This document shows, piece after piece, positions 20,901-31,900 of a DNA stretch of 64,000 nt. A program made the translations under genes and the position numbers. The notes under the pieces were generated by a model that was not told the DNA's origin, searched no databases, and saw only the letters and a program-made list of their open reading frames with translations. Position 1 is the first letter of the stretch. Each line of letters opens with the position of its first letter. The stretch is from Cystobasidium ongulense (Eukaryota > Basidiomycota > Cystobasidiomycetes > Cystobasidiales > Cystobasidiaceae), in NCBI GenBank assembly GCA_022835595.1, contig BQUP01000002.1, positions 1,474,534-1,538,533 on the forward strand. Direction: 5' to 3'.

Positions 20901-22938
20901 TAGTTTATTTACTGACTTCGTAATCACAGTTTCAGATTCACCTTCGAGAATGTCGTAAGCTCCTTAGAAAGCCCGCGCTCGAGTACATCACGTACGTATA
21001 CTGTACAGCATCTCTTCGGTACTAGAGCTAACGGCAGTAAACAGGGTTGCGCAAGATGAATATCTTCTCGAAGTCGTGAATTTATTCTAAATCACTGGCC
21101 CCCATACTAGTACTGACAGTGTTCCATTTCAGCGAATATCCGATTCCAGCGTTGTACCTGCTGACTTTGTTCGCATAAACGGTACAAAGAGTGCGTGCTC
21201 AAGTATTTGACATCGCAAACTTTTGCTGAACGATGTCTCACACAGCTGTCTACCGCTATCGCTCCCCTCGCATGCAAACCCTTCTTCAGGAGCGTGACCA
21301 AGCCACGGAGCGCTTGTCTGCCGAAGCCGCTTATGCCTTTTCGCAACTTCTCGGATCTGTATCCGAGCAGTATGAAGGCTTTCGCCATGGTATGTGCAGG
21401 CTCGCCAGTTTTTTTTCTCGCTTTTACCGTTATTGATGGCTGCTGCAGTGGTGACACAACTGGCTACCCTGGACTGCTTGATTTCCCTTGCGACTGTGGG
21501 ATTGGCACCTGGCTATGTCAAACCAGTCAGTATATCTCCGTCTCAGGAGAACATGCAAGCGGCTGACATCGACTCCCAGATTCTTGTAGATTCCCCTTGC
21601 CTAGAGATAGCTGGTGGACGTCATCCTATCGTGGAAACGGGTGAGCAGGCAGGTTTCTATCGGTCCCAGAACGCGCTTGCTAACGGCAATACGTGTATTA
21701 GTCACTGAAAGACCATTCATACCCAACGATGTGTCTTTTGCTCCCGATGGGCTGAGAGCTATGGTCATTACTGGATGCAACATGTCTGGCAAAAGTTCTT
21801 ATTCGAGAATGGTGGCACTGCTGGTAGGCGAACCTAGAGTCCTTAAAACCTTGTCGCCGTGGGCTCACATCATCAACCTAAGGTCATCATGGCGCAGATC
21901 GGATGTCGCATACCATGCACATCGGCCAAGATCGGTGTAGTGGACTATATTGGCACGCGCTTCGGTGCGAACGACGAGATCGCGCGCGGACGCAGTGTGA
22001 GTTCGATGGCACTTGTCTGGAGGGACATCGCTTACCTCCCCTTCTCAGACTTTCATGGTCGAGCTCACTGAAACTTGTGAAATCATCAAAGCAGCGACAC
22101 CTCGATCTCTGGTTGTTCTGGATGAGCTGGGTCGCGGAACAGCAACCAACGATGGTCTAGCTATTGCGCATGCCGTCCTACAATATCTGGTAAAGAGGAT
22201 CAAGTGCAGCACACTCTTTATCACCCATTTCCCTCAGCTCGCCGAGATCGCCAGAGTAAGTCCACGTTCAGCTCACATCTGGTAGCTGTCAGTTGATTTG
22301 TTGTTTCAGAAATATCCTGAACAGTGCCAAGTATTTCAGATGGCCTACAAAGAAGAACTCGGAATTGACCGAGTCCCCGACATTACATTCTTATATAAAA
22401 TAGTGTGCGTACTCGCTCCACCTTCGCTCTCCATTCCTCCTCTTCTCCGTGCTTCGAACACGTCCGCCCTCTTCCTGCCAGTGATGATTTGCACGACATA
22501 TCAAGCTCAACAGTCCAAGCACAATGTGCGGTGAAGACTATGCACTTCTTCTTTATGTCTGAGGCTATACCCACCCTCCCTGCTGCTCCTTCTTATTAGC
22601 CGATCCGCTTTCTGACTCTGTTCACAATCTTTACATTGCTCAGCCCAGGAGTCACTGATCGTGTCCATGGAGTTGCTTGTGCTCGTATGGCTGGTGAGTC
22701 GTGTTCCCTTGTGTTATGGCGTCTTTTTACCTTACTGACCTTCATGGCTCCAGGCGTGCCTGAGTCTGTCTGCAGACTCGCCGCGGAGAAAAGCGAGGAG
22801 CTCGAGAACACCGACAGTTACATACAGGAGCGCAAGAAGGAGAACAGAGCGCGCACTCTGTTGAAGCTGTTGTCGCATCAGAACACAGTTAGTAGTACCC
22901 AAGTAGTACACGCTGCTAGAAAATCGATTGTAGCATAG
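17998..22938 (+). CDS. msh3: DNA mismatch repair protein MSH3
   Basis: MutS-beta subunit that recognises insertion/deletion loops with MSH2. Nineteen exons: 17998-18933, 18993-19080, 19147-19216, 19272-19379, 19437-19618, 19675-19804, 19871-20137, 20196-20877, 20936-20991, 21045-21075, 21133-21190, 21246-21389, 21449-21640, 21702-21823, 21883-21996, 22049-22255, 22310-22404, 22644-22693, 22754-22938; total 1238 aa. The N-terminus has a PCNA-box-like VVSQFFAK and a long acidic/basic disordered region. MutS domain I starts at [20 protein letters not shown]. The connector/lever region has [20 protein letters not shown] and [19 protein letters not shown]. The ATPase has Walker [11 protein letters not shown] (Cys where most MutS proteins have Pro), the Walker B-type region [11 protein letters not shown] and [13 protein letters not shown]3 is preferred over MSH6 because no PWWP domain is present and the mispair region is MSH3-like. 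The start could be either of two consecutive Met codons. Confidence 0.93.
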
Positions 22939-23334
22939 TCATACCTTTTCCTTACTGTATACCCTCCACTTCTGCTTCAATGCAAGCCTTGCATGCTTAC
23001 AGAAACTCCTCGTCTTTGACATTTTGCTCTGTTATACACCGACGCCGGCCGATCGCATGCGCTTGTTCTCGGCATCTTCAAGATCTTTCTTGACTTGCTT
23101 CCATTCGAAATTCGCGTGTGAAACGAGTTAAGAAGCTTTCGAGGACGCCGAGTTCCAGAATATAAGCTTCAAAGAGCAAGTCTAGCTCCCCCTTGTCAGT
23201 GCTGTGTCTGTCTCCAAGTGCGAACCGACCGAGTCAGATTCATTTCGGTGAGTCCACTAGTCACGTGCTGTACAAGAACTTAGGACGCATTTCGTCCACG
23301 CAAAATGCTTATATACTGCAAGAACATATACAGG
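22939..23334. other. intergenic region, no gene seen
   Basis: Separates the MSH3 stop from the GNAT start, both on the plus strand. No exon-like segment is recognised; it should include the GNAT promoter. Confidence 0.5.
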
Positions 23335-24228
23335 ATGGAAGCGTCCACTTTGATGTATGCGCCTAAGCTGCCTCCACGTTTTGCATGCTGTCGAGCAAGC
23401 CTTGCCGATGCTCGTGCAATGACTTCGATTTTCATCAAAAGTTTTGAAGAAGATGAAATGACTCATTGGGTAAGTTAGCTTTTGCATTGCCCTTCTGAGT
23501 ACACTCGTATCGGATCGCTTGACTGAATAGTGGAACAGATCTATCGATACGCACCTGCAAAAACGGCAGAGCGCGAAGCTCAAATGCAATTCGCCATAAA
23601 CTTTCGGTTGCCCGACTTTAAGAGGATACTAGTGAACAGAGACTTTCATCCCTTTCTGGTGCGGGATAGAGAAAGTGGTCAGGTAGTTGCCTTATCGAAT
23701 TGGAAGGTCACTGCACCGGCGAAGACCGTAGCCGGCCTGGCAGTCGAGTCAACTGATTACCGTGCATTAAGCAAAAATGAGAAGTTATGGTCATGGCTGT
23801 ATTGGGGGCGCGACAAGTTGTCTAAAGTCTTACCGAACTGGCTCTACAGCATATTCCAGCCTCGTAATCATGGCTTTTACGAACGCAAGTCTCGCTGGTT
23901 CGTGAAGGTGCTGAACAACTTCAATAGTAGTGTGCTACAAAGTGACAAGGAACTGGGTTACTGGACATTAATGCACCTAGGCGTCAGTCCACACTATGGC
24001 GGGCAAGGCATCGCTTCTGCGTTACTGCAATGGGGCTTAAACAAGGCAGACAATGATATCAGGGCGATATACATTATCGCTACCACAGCAGGCGCAAAAC
24101 TTTATCGGAAGCACGGCTTTGAAGTAGTGTCTTCAGATACATACTTCCCCGGAGAACCTTATGGCGGATTTGAGGTTCTCATAATGCGAAGAGGCCGCAG
24201 AAGTGAGAGGGAAAAGACGACCTGTTAG
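23335..24228 (+). CDS. GNAT-family N-acetyltransferase
   Basis: Exons 23335-23469 and 23539-24228 give 274 aa. The acetyl-CoA binding motif A is clear: LGVSPHYGGQGIASALLQWG, with Q-x-x-G-x-A followed by an amphipathic helix. A beta strand and IIATTAGAKLYRKHGFEVVS (motif B) follow. The N-terminal part (MTSIFIKSFEEDEMTHWIY, FLVRDRESGQVVALSNWKV) resembles fungal GNAT proteins annotated only as hypothetical acetyltransferases, so the substrate cannot be inferred. The acceptor is placed after CAG at 23538; the AG six bases earlier would break phase. No signal peptide or membrane segment is seen. Confidence 0.85.
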
Positions 24229-24406
24229 CAATGTTACGTAGTCACGAGGATGTTAATTTGCTTGAGCCTGTGGTGGTCGAATCTAAGCTACAGGATCATA
24301 GCTTTTTGAACGTGGGATTGCTCTTGTATATTCATCTCCGGCTAGCCAACAGATGTATATCTCAACTAGCGTCGTCACGCGTACTTACTGCGGTTTGAAA
24401 AGCTTA

Positions 24407-25691
24407 CTAGGTACTGGTGCTAGCAGCCGACGCAGCAGCTGTGCTTGCAGCGGCGGTATTGGTAGTTGCAGCTGCAGTGTCGGTGCTAGCAGCTGCAGTG
24501 TCAGTGCTTGCAGCCGCAGTATCGGTGCTTGCGGCAGCAGAATCTGTTCCACTAGCGCTAGACTCTGCAGCAGAACTTTCGGTAGCAGCGGAAGCAGGTA
24601 GTGATGTGTCTGAACTTCCACCGGGTAGGACGGTAGGTGTGATAGTACCAGTTGCGGTGTTGCTGCCTACACTAGATGCGGAGACACCTCCGCCAGCCGT
24701 GAAGGATGAAACCAGAGCAGCGGCATTGGAAGCTGCTGATACTCCAGAAGGATCTACAGTTCCGGTTGGAAGATAGGCAGGTATGCCGGTCGAAGCACCG
24801 GACAGAGTGAGATTGTTGAAGACCGCGATTGCCGTAGCCTATATGAACACACTTGCGTCAGACATTATTTCGTTAACTATGCCATTGGGTCAGGCTTACT
24901 GTAAGATCAACGACTACTCCATTGCACTCTGCTGTGGTTCCGTCTGCGCTGATATCGCATTCTGTAGCCGCTGTAATGGCGTACAGCACATCAGATGTAG
25001 ACACCTGAAGTTCGTGAAGAAAGTGAGCTTACCAATGACATTGCCTTGCCCATCGAAAACATAGTAGTCGAGCTCATCTTCGCTGACAGCGTAGATTTCT
25101 GCGAGTTGACAAAACCATCAGGCTCTCGAACAGACACGGTGTTATGTGTTTTTGCTCACGTTCTAGAGTTGCGGTGGTAGCTGCTCCGGCGGAATCGGTG
25201 GCAGTGACAGGTTGCAGGCCGACCTATTTATCCATTCAGCGAATGCGGAAAAGTAGAAGCACACGTTCTCCTCTGCTCACCAAGTAGGTCTCATTCGCGC
25301 CCGTAACGGCATAGAGAGTACCATTGGGAGCTCCTCCGGCTGGAAATGCAAAAGGGGTCAGTCCATGCTTCGGATAGCTTTGGGACATAGTGGGCATGTA
25401 TCTACATGGTACGAAAGCAGTTACGGTAGTCTCAGGAGCAGCGGAGGAGCCTGAGGCGGCAGCATCGGAAGCAGCAGAGGTGGTCGCTGCAGAATCGGTG
25501 CTTGCCGCAGAACTGGCGGCAGTGCTTGCAGCAGTATCAGCAGCGGTGCTTGCAGCAGTATCGGCCGCGGTGCTAGCTGCGGTATCTGCAGCAGTGCTCG
25601 AAGCAGCGGTCGAGTCCTGTCGCTTAACCGGAGAAGCCGATACTAAAGCCAGAAGCGACAGTAAGCCGAATGCGGGGCCGAGCTTGACCAT
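24407..25691 (-). CDS. secreted Ala/Thr/Ser-rich protein, copy A
   Basis: Start at 25691. Exons: 25691-25281, 25223-25160, one starting shortly upstream of 25100 and ending near 25036, one near 25015-24905, and a last one from about 24841 to the stop at 24407. MVKLGPAFGLLSLLALVSAS is a signal peptide, followed by a Kex2-like Lys-Arg. Next come three TAADTAAS-type repeats, then VTAFVPC, NGTLYAVTGANETYLVGLQP, DELDYYVFDGQGNVI, ATECDISADGTTAECNG (two Cys) and AFNNL-like beta segments. The C-terminal half is again low complexity with repeated STDTAAA. No GPI hydrophobic tail is clear. Function unknown; likely wall-associated or apoplastic. A tandem paralogue lies at 26465-27363. This copy has a 61-bp intron after VVVDLT that copy B lacks. 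Confidence 0.78.
24411..24560. repeat. 21-bp coding repeats near the C-terminus of copy A
   Basis: Imperfect tandem units encode STDTAAA on the minus strand in the last exon. They also create long antisense open frames on the plus strand, which are not genes. Confidence 0.7.
25495..25620. repeat. 24-bp imperfect coding repeats in copy A
   Basis: About three to four tandem imperfect 24-bp units code for TAADTAAS on the minus strand just after the signal peptide and Kex2 site. The equivalent position in copy B has no such repeats. Confidence 0.75.
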
Positions 25692-26464
25692 TGTTCGAGA
25701 TCTTGATAAACGAGCTTTTGGAGAGGATGGTTTAGATAAAAGTATACACGACCTCGTTCTGATGTGTTGTATAGTAGAATGGGTAGAGAAGAAAGCAGTC
25801 CCCACGAAACTCGCAGAGTGCTGTTCAGCCAGTTTGCATGTGGGCTTTCGTTAGCCATACTCTGTATGGTGGTCCGCCGTATTGCGATCATGAGACCGGC
25901 GGCCTTTTTCAGCGGAGAAAGACAGTCCAAGACACTTCAGTGCGCCTAAACGGCATAACGGCAAGCTCGAGAAGCACTCTCCGCCTGCAGGCTTGAGAGA
26001 CAGGTCTTTCGTGATCTCGATTGGGTGTAAGTAGATGCGAGGATCCACGTCTGACTCGCTTGACTCTGCAAGGAACAGCATGCGGCTCTCGCTCGTGTGT
26101 AGTGCTTGGAGCGGCTGATCTTCAAAGCAGGAGATCTGGTAGCCGAACCGACTGTCGGTCATTCTTGACGGCTGAGTGGATGTCAAGCGACGAAGCAGAT
26201 GCGCCCCCGCATGAGCGGTCAAAGCACAGTTCGAATCAGTGGCCACCGCTGCAAGCACGCAACGCATAGTGCTTGATTGCAGGTGGACGTAACTAACAGT
26301 CGAACAGCTGAACGAACAACGCAATATATGCACGTTGCAATTGAGATCTAAAGCTACTACAGGATCGTCGCTTTCGTGAGCGTGGGGTTGCTTCTACAAA
26401 GTCTAGCCAGCAGAGGTATATCTTGTCCGGCGATGTCGCGCGTTCATGTTGTACTGGAAGTCTA
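25692..26464. other. spacer between secreted-protein copies
   Basis: Contains the promoter of copy A and the 3' flank of copy B. A 160-codon minus-strand ORF (26333-25851) covers much of it, but it lies in the duplicated flank, has no partner ORF in the other unit and shows no motif; I do not call it a gene. Confidence 0.5.
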
Positions 26465-27363
26465 CTAGGCACTGGTGCTGGCGGTAGTAGCCAAGGCAGG
26501 AGCAGAAGCCCCTCCACCAGCCTGGAAGGATGAGATCCTGCCGAAAGCTGCTGATATGGCAGCAGGGCCTGCAGTCCCGGTCGGAATATATGCAGGTAGT
26601 GCAGTCCTAGTAATACGAATGTCGACATCGTCGAGGACAGCAAATGCCGTGGCAGCAAGATCGACTACAACTCCATCACATTCTGCTGTAGTATCATCAT
26701 CGTCGATATCGCATTTGGATGCCGCTGTACAGATGACCAACATATCAGAAACACCAGCCTGAACTTGGCAGAACGACCACAACGCATACTTACCTATTAT
26801 GCCTCCTGCCTCATCGAAAAGATAGTGATCAAGCTCATCGTCGTCGAAAGCGTAGATTTCTGGGCATCAAAGAGAGGGATCAGCCTCGAATAGACACAGG
26901 GATAGTCGATCTCTCTCTCACCCTGACGAATGGCGGTGGTAGCTGCTCCGGCGGGATTGGTAGTTGTGACAGTTTGTAGGCCGAACTTCGTACAAGTTCA
27001 GCGATTAGAGAAGACACACGCGGATAATCTGTCTTTGCTCACCAAGTAGGTCTTGTCGTCGTCGTCAGGGCTGTTACTGCTGCGGCTATCATCGTCATCG
27101 TCGTCATTGTCATCGTTGTCGTTGGTGTTTACACCTGTGACCACATAGAAGGTGCCTCTGGGAGGCCCCCCATCAGCTGTATTTGATTTAAAAATGTAAG
27201 TTTGCAATTCGGACGGAATTTGCAAAGTAACGAAGAGCTGACCGGGTATGAATGCAGTTACAGTTGTCTGGGGGTCTGTTGGGGCCGCTTGCCGTTTGAT
27301 AGGAGAAGATGCGACTAGAGATAGAATCGACAGGAAGCCGACTGCGGAACCGAACTTGATCAT
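26465..27363 (-). CDS. secreted protein, copy B (paralogue of copy A)
   Basis: Start MIKFGSAVGFLSILSLVASS at 27363 is a signal peptide followed by PIKRQ, a Kex2-type site. VTAFIPG, PPRGTFYVVTG, KTYLV / FGLQTVTTTNPAGAATTAI, ELDHYLFDEAGGII, ASKCDIDDDDTTAECDG and VVVDLAATAFAVL match copy A piece by piece. Exons run from 27363 to about 27041, about 26990-26932, about 26861-26794 and about 26728-26465. The Ala/Thr repeats of copy A are missing at both ends. Instead there is an Asp-rich insertion (DNDDNDDDDDDS) before KTYLV, so B is much shorter at its C-terminus. The intron interrupting VVVDLT in copy A is absent; the codons GAT CTT GCT GCC ACG are continuous. Function unknown. Confidence 0.77.
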
Positions 27364-27939
27364 TGTGATGGTTTGGTATATGAGCTTCAAGAGACACTAA
27401 TGGATGATGGTATATGTGATATGTTCAGAATTGCTAGATGAGAGAAATGTAAGTGAAGCAGAGAGCAGTCCTCTCGCAACTCTGACCAAAGTGCAACTTT
27501 TCCCAGAATGCTGAGCGGCTGTGCGACACATTTACTCGCAGGCTTGGAGTGCTTCATTGAGCAAGCTATCTGATAGTCGCACGTTGCGGCCATCGCGAGA
27601 AGCGAGGTCATTTTCTTGCGGTGACAACCAAGCCAAGACGCTCGGGCGACATGAATTTCCAAGAAGTAATAAGAGGTAAGGACGGCGCGGCGCCGTAAGG
27701 ATCTCAAAGACAGCGCTTTCGTAATCTCGATCAGTATAGTGATTACCAGAAGACTACTGGCGATGCAAAACGCTAAGAACACTTTTCTTAGTCTTCTGCG
27801 CCTCATGCGGTGTACCTCTCGAATGCACTGCTCGAACACTGACCACGACAGGAGTCGAGATGTGGCGCAAGATGATTCCATTTCTCGAATGTCGTCTTGG
27901 CTTGCAGTTTACACGGCAAATACTGCATCGCTCTCTACT

Positions 27940-28330
27940 TCTCGAAGCTCTCTCACCCATTACCGTATAGAGTCACCGTGTGGATCACACTCTCTGCCTG
28001 TAAATTGGGATTGAACACCTTCAGATCGCCCAAAGGCAACCTCTCATCAGCATCTGTTTGAACAGGCTTGTACAAGAGTACCACTTACAGTATAATTCGG
28101 CTCCCACCCATTTGGTGTTCGAGAGATCTATGTCAACTAGGTGCTCTACTAAGAAGCGGTCACCCTCCTTGAAATCGATTATGAGGATCTTGGCAGACTT
28201 TGCATTTCTATACTTGTGGCATATACCGCACGGGAATGCGTACTGTCTATTCACTGTCTGAGAGTCAGATCCTCTAGCAGTCTTGGCCATAGAGGCACCC
28301 CTACGATCCTTTTGCAATGTCGTTCCCACC
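27940..28330 (-). pseudogene. partial genomic copy of the photolyase gene
   Basis: About 390 bp matches the 3' part of the full photolyase gene (about 32970-33260) in the same orientation. Recognisable pieces are FKEGDRFLVEHLVDIDLSN (against RKGERFFAENLVDWDLSN), the following intron with GGTACTCTTG and AAGCCTGT words conserved, and ATGCTGATGAGAGG with the last-exon residues up to the HGDYIRKW-like region. Introns are still present, so this is a DNA-level duplication and not a retrocopy. The N-terminal two thirds and the true C-terminus are missing and the frame is disturbed after DLSNT, so it cannot encode a photolyase. Confidence 0.82.
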
Positions 28331-28437
28331 GTTGTCGATTTCCTGACTTGAGACCTGAGAACTCACGCCCATTAAACCCGCAGACGTTGTAGGGAGAGCC
28401 ACGTCATAGTGCCCTAAGTAGAATATTCCCCCAGTGT

Positions 28438-28905
28438 CAGATGTTAGTTGCAAAGACAGGTTCCATTTCATTCAGTGAAACATCTTTACTTTTTGCACGT
28501 GCTAGATCTATGTCAATTTGGTTGATGAAAATCTCATCCAGCTGTTGCACACTCGAGTGCACGCTTTGTTCCTTGAAAGCTTCTCATTCACTTTCGTGCA
28601 TAGCCGCTTGTACGTCTTGCCCATGAGGTAGCCTGACAGCGTGTTCATGTTCTTTGTTCGGGTCTAATCCTCCACAGTCAGACTGACGACCTTGCAGCAT
28701 ACACAAGCTCGGTTCTGCGTTCGGGTTGAAGATGGTTTCAAGTGCACTGGTCATCTGCTCGTCGATGGTCTTCTGCTCGTTGAATTGGCTACCTCCGATC
28801 CAGCCACGACGATATTCTTTCGAAGCATTGGTTCTTTCCATTGGCATGACCTGCTCAACCCACTCACTCCAGTAAAGCTGACGCTCAACGTGCTACACGG
28901 GCCTG
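28438..28905 (-). pseudogene. unidentified gene relic
   Basis: A minus-strand frame reads from an acceptor-like TAG near 28903: VERQLYWSEWVEQVMPMER, then EYRRGWIGGSQFNEQKTIDE, MTSALETIFNPNAEPSLC and on to MHESE. There it meets one TGA at about 28584-28586 and continues in the same frame for about 47 codons (SVQQLDEIFINQIDIDLARA, ending PVFATNI and TGA). The composition looks like real protein, but I recognise no family and the 5' side is cut by the divergent Zn2Cys6 gene starting at 28952. It may be a truncated host gene or an undetected intron case. Confidence 0.35.
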
Positions 28906-28951
28906 AGTGCATATCTCTGCGGGGTCTCCCTGCATAGCTGCCTGCCCCACG

Positions 28952-31900
28952 ATGTCCACTAGCCCGCACATCGACATCAACGCTGCTTCGGACTACGCCG
29001 CTGGTCCATCTGCAAGCCCTCGAGTCGCAGTCGCCCGGCCAGCAAAACGAGCACGCGCAGATGGTGAGTCACGACTATCCTAGCTTGTTCCCAGCTGCAC
29101 TAGCAGGCCTGCTGTAGCTGCCTGTGTGCCCAGTACGAAACTGATCTTGCTGTATCACGGCGCTGTCCGAAGCAGTCGAAGCCAGCGGCGGCTCCGGCAA
29201 CATCAACAGCGACAAGCCCGCCAGCGACAAGATTACCGGTGTGGCATTGCTGGACAAGAGCGCCTCTGCCACCTTTCCATCCTGCTCCGAGTGCAAGAGA
29301 CGCAAGGCGAGTCGGAGTTTGACTTGGCCCGTCTCATATCGACAAAGCTGACTGAAGTCTATGCAATTGTTCGGGGGTCCCCGGCTATAACAATGATGAT
29401 GCTTCTTCACTAACAGGTAAAATGCGACAGACAAGTCCCTTGTGCTGCATGCGTCAAGCGCGGTGCGCCCGAGACGTGCCAGTGGATGGTAAGTTACCGC
29501 ATCAACATACCTTCAGTTCTGTCACATATCCTCCAAGCTGAGCCTTTCTTTCACCGCTTTCCACCTTCGTATGCTATCGCAATACATGCACTCGGTCGTT
29601 GTCTCTGAAGTGGAACGACAATGTCATTGACCCGCTGGTTCTCTTCTCCAAGCTCACTGGCGACATCGCGCAGCTCCAAGCCCGTCTGTCCGAAGTCGAA
29701 ACCTACATCAAGAACTCGCCTAGAAATTCAAGTTCAATTGCTAGTTCAATCTTCTCTTCTTCGGCTGTGGCCAATGGTCCAGGAATCTCGGCTCTACCTG
29801 TACGCTCCTCTGTCTTCCAATCTGAACCTGCCAAGAAAGATGAACCCGTGGGAGGAAGCATGGATAGATCGGACATGCTCACACCGGAGCAGCAGGCACA
29901 CGCGGGTGTCAGTCCAGTGCAGCCCTTGAAGACGAATCCTATCCCCGCTTCTGTCAATCAGATAATCCACCCCCTTGCTGCTTCTAGAGCGAATAGCGGC
30001 CCGCAAGAGGCAGAATATGACGCGGCAGCAGAAAATGCAGCCATATATCTAGAAAGTTTTGCCAACCAAGGTCCGCGTACGGAAGATTCGACAAGTCCCG
30101 TCTCTCCCCAGCATCTTCCTGCCACGACTGTAACAAACCAAAATACACTTTGGCAGGATATGGAATACACCGAAGCTTTGACGAGCATTCGCGACGTTCC
30201 GAACAAAATTCAAAATGAAGACGCGCATTTGACTTGGTTCCCCCATAGCGTAGACGGACTCAGCTACATGTCAGCCCGCACCAAAGCGCTTCAGGAAGTA
30301 TATACATACCTGCCAACTGCCGCTCAAACAGAGTTTCTCATTCAGCTTTTCGAGGAGAAGGTTCATTGGAGGTTCTCCATCGTACACCTCCCAGCTCTGC
30401 GGTTGGAAATCAAACGGCTATGGGAGATGTTCGCTGCAGGCCGGCAATTGGAGGTTGACCCGCTTTGGCTAGGCGTATTGTTCATGGTGCTCGCTCTCGG
30501 CATGAACAACCACCCAACTACCCCGACGCCTGGCAACATCTTCCCAGGATTGACCACGGAACAGATTAGTGCTCTAGCTACCGGATATCACTCCGCAAGT
30601 CTGAAAGCACTGCATATTGGTGACTGCATGGGCAAGCCCAGACCAAGGACTGTTCAGTCAGTCTCTATACCTTTGTCACTTCTATTACTCCAAGTTGACT
30701 GATCTTTGGTTCATCAGAGCGATATGCCTCTTTGCGGTGTACTTCCAACAGTTCTTGCAGCCAGCTGCCGGTCCATCTAGCGCAGAGCGTATGCTTCACT
30801 GGTTGGCCATCGCCATCAGATCAGCACAGATGATGGGATTGCATACTTTAGGGGACAACCCCGAGATGTGAGCAATACTCACCCCTCCAATGAGAATACG
30901 ACCTTATGTACTTATCTTTGTTTCGTGATGTGTTCAGTATGCCACCAGATGATCCGGCATGGCCACCTGGAAAGAATGCCTTCAAACGTCAAATAGCTCT
31001 CCGGCTTTGGGCGAATCTTCAATGGGCAGATTGGATGTCGGCGACTTCTTCTGCACGAAGCTACTCTATCCACCCAAGCTACTGTACTTCGCAGATGGTG
31101 TCAAACGTCAATGATTGGGAACTTTCCATTACGGATTGGAAGATCAAACCGCATCCTAAGCATGTTATAACTACAACGGCTTTTCACGTGACCGTGTGGC
31201 ATATCGCCAATATCCTGAGAATGACCTATGACAAAGTCGTTACTAATGCTTCAACGTTCTCGTATCACAATGGTATGTGATATCTGCAGTAGTATTGGCA
31301 AGCACTGACTGACATAGATTGAAACGTACAGTGCTTGAGCTGGACAAGGAGTATCAGAAGATGCTAGAAGAGTTACCGCTCCTATCCGATCAAGCGGACG
31401 AGTCCAAATTGTCAGAGATTACATACATGCAACGACGTGAGTCTGGGCCCGTCCAGTCTAAGGCTATCGCCCGCTTATAAGGTAAACGCCTCCACAGATA
31501 TCGCTCTTATAGGCACACACTCGCGCATAGCCCGACTCCACAGACCATACCTTTCTCGAGGCTATAATCCTGGTTCTAGATTTTCCTATTCTCGGGATCG
31601 ATGTCTCTGGTCCGCAGGAATCATGGTTCAGTGTCATCATAAAGTCAAAGAAATCACTTCGCGAGGAAGTTTCTGGTACGTTCATATTGACTGGACAAAT
31701 TTAAGTACTGCAATACTAATATACCAATGATTTCAGGTTCGCTTACTCGCACACTTTGAACGCTGCAATGGTCCTATTCTTAGATCTACTGTGGTCAATA
31801 GACAAGTGAGCAGCCAAGATTCGAAATTTAATACAACCATAACTCACGCATGTTTCGAATTTGTAGTGACTTGCCGATATCAGAACTGGTGGCAAAGCGC

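Larger units (their letters stand above)
24270..28010. repeat. tandem duplication carrying two secreted-protein genes
   Basis: Two direct units of roughly 2 kb, A (about 24270-26330) and B (about 26340-28010), share coding exons, 3' flank and parts of the 5' flank. In the 3' flank, 24280-24390 aligns by eye with 26343-26450 (shared ACAGGATC, CTAGCCA-CAGA and TATATCT words at the same spacing). In the 5' flank, 25998-26025 resembles 27702-27728 (CTTTCGTGATCTCGAT against CTTTCGTAATCTCGAT). Unit ends are approximate. Confidence 0.65.

Noticed and set aside
24417-24776. 119-codon plus-strand ORF rich in Ala and Val (and a similar one at 25390-25854)
   Set aside because: These are antisense to the Ala/Thr repeats of secreted copy A. 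GCn/AGC repeats give open frames on both strands; the minus strand has the signal peptide, splice sites and a paralogue.
25851-26333. 160-codon minus-strand ORF between the secreted copies
   Set aside because: No family features, no equivalent open frame in the paired duplicated flank, and it covers the promoter region of copy A.
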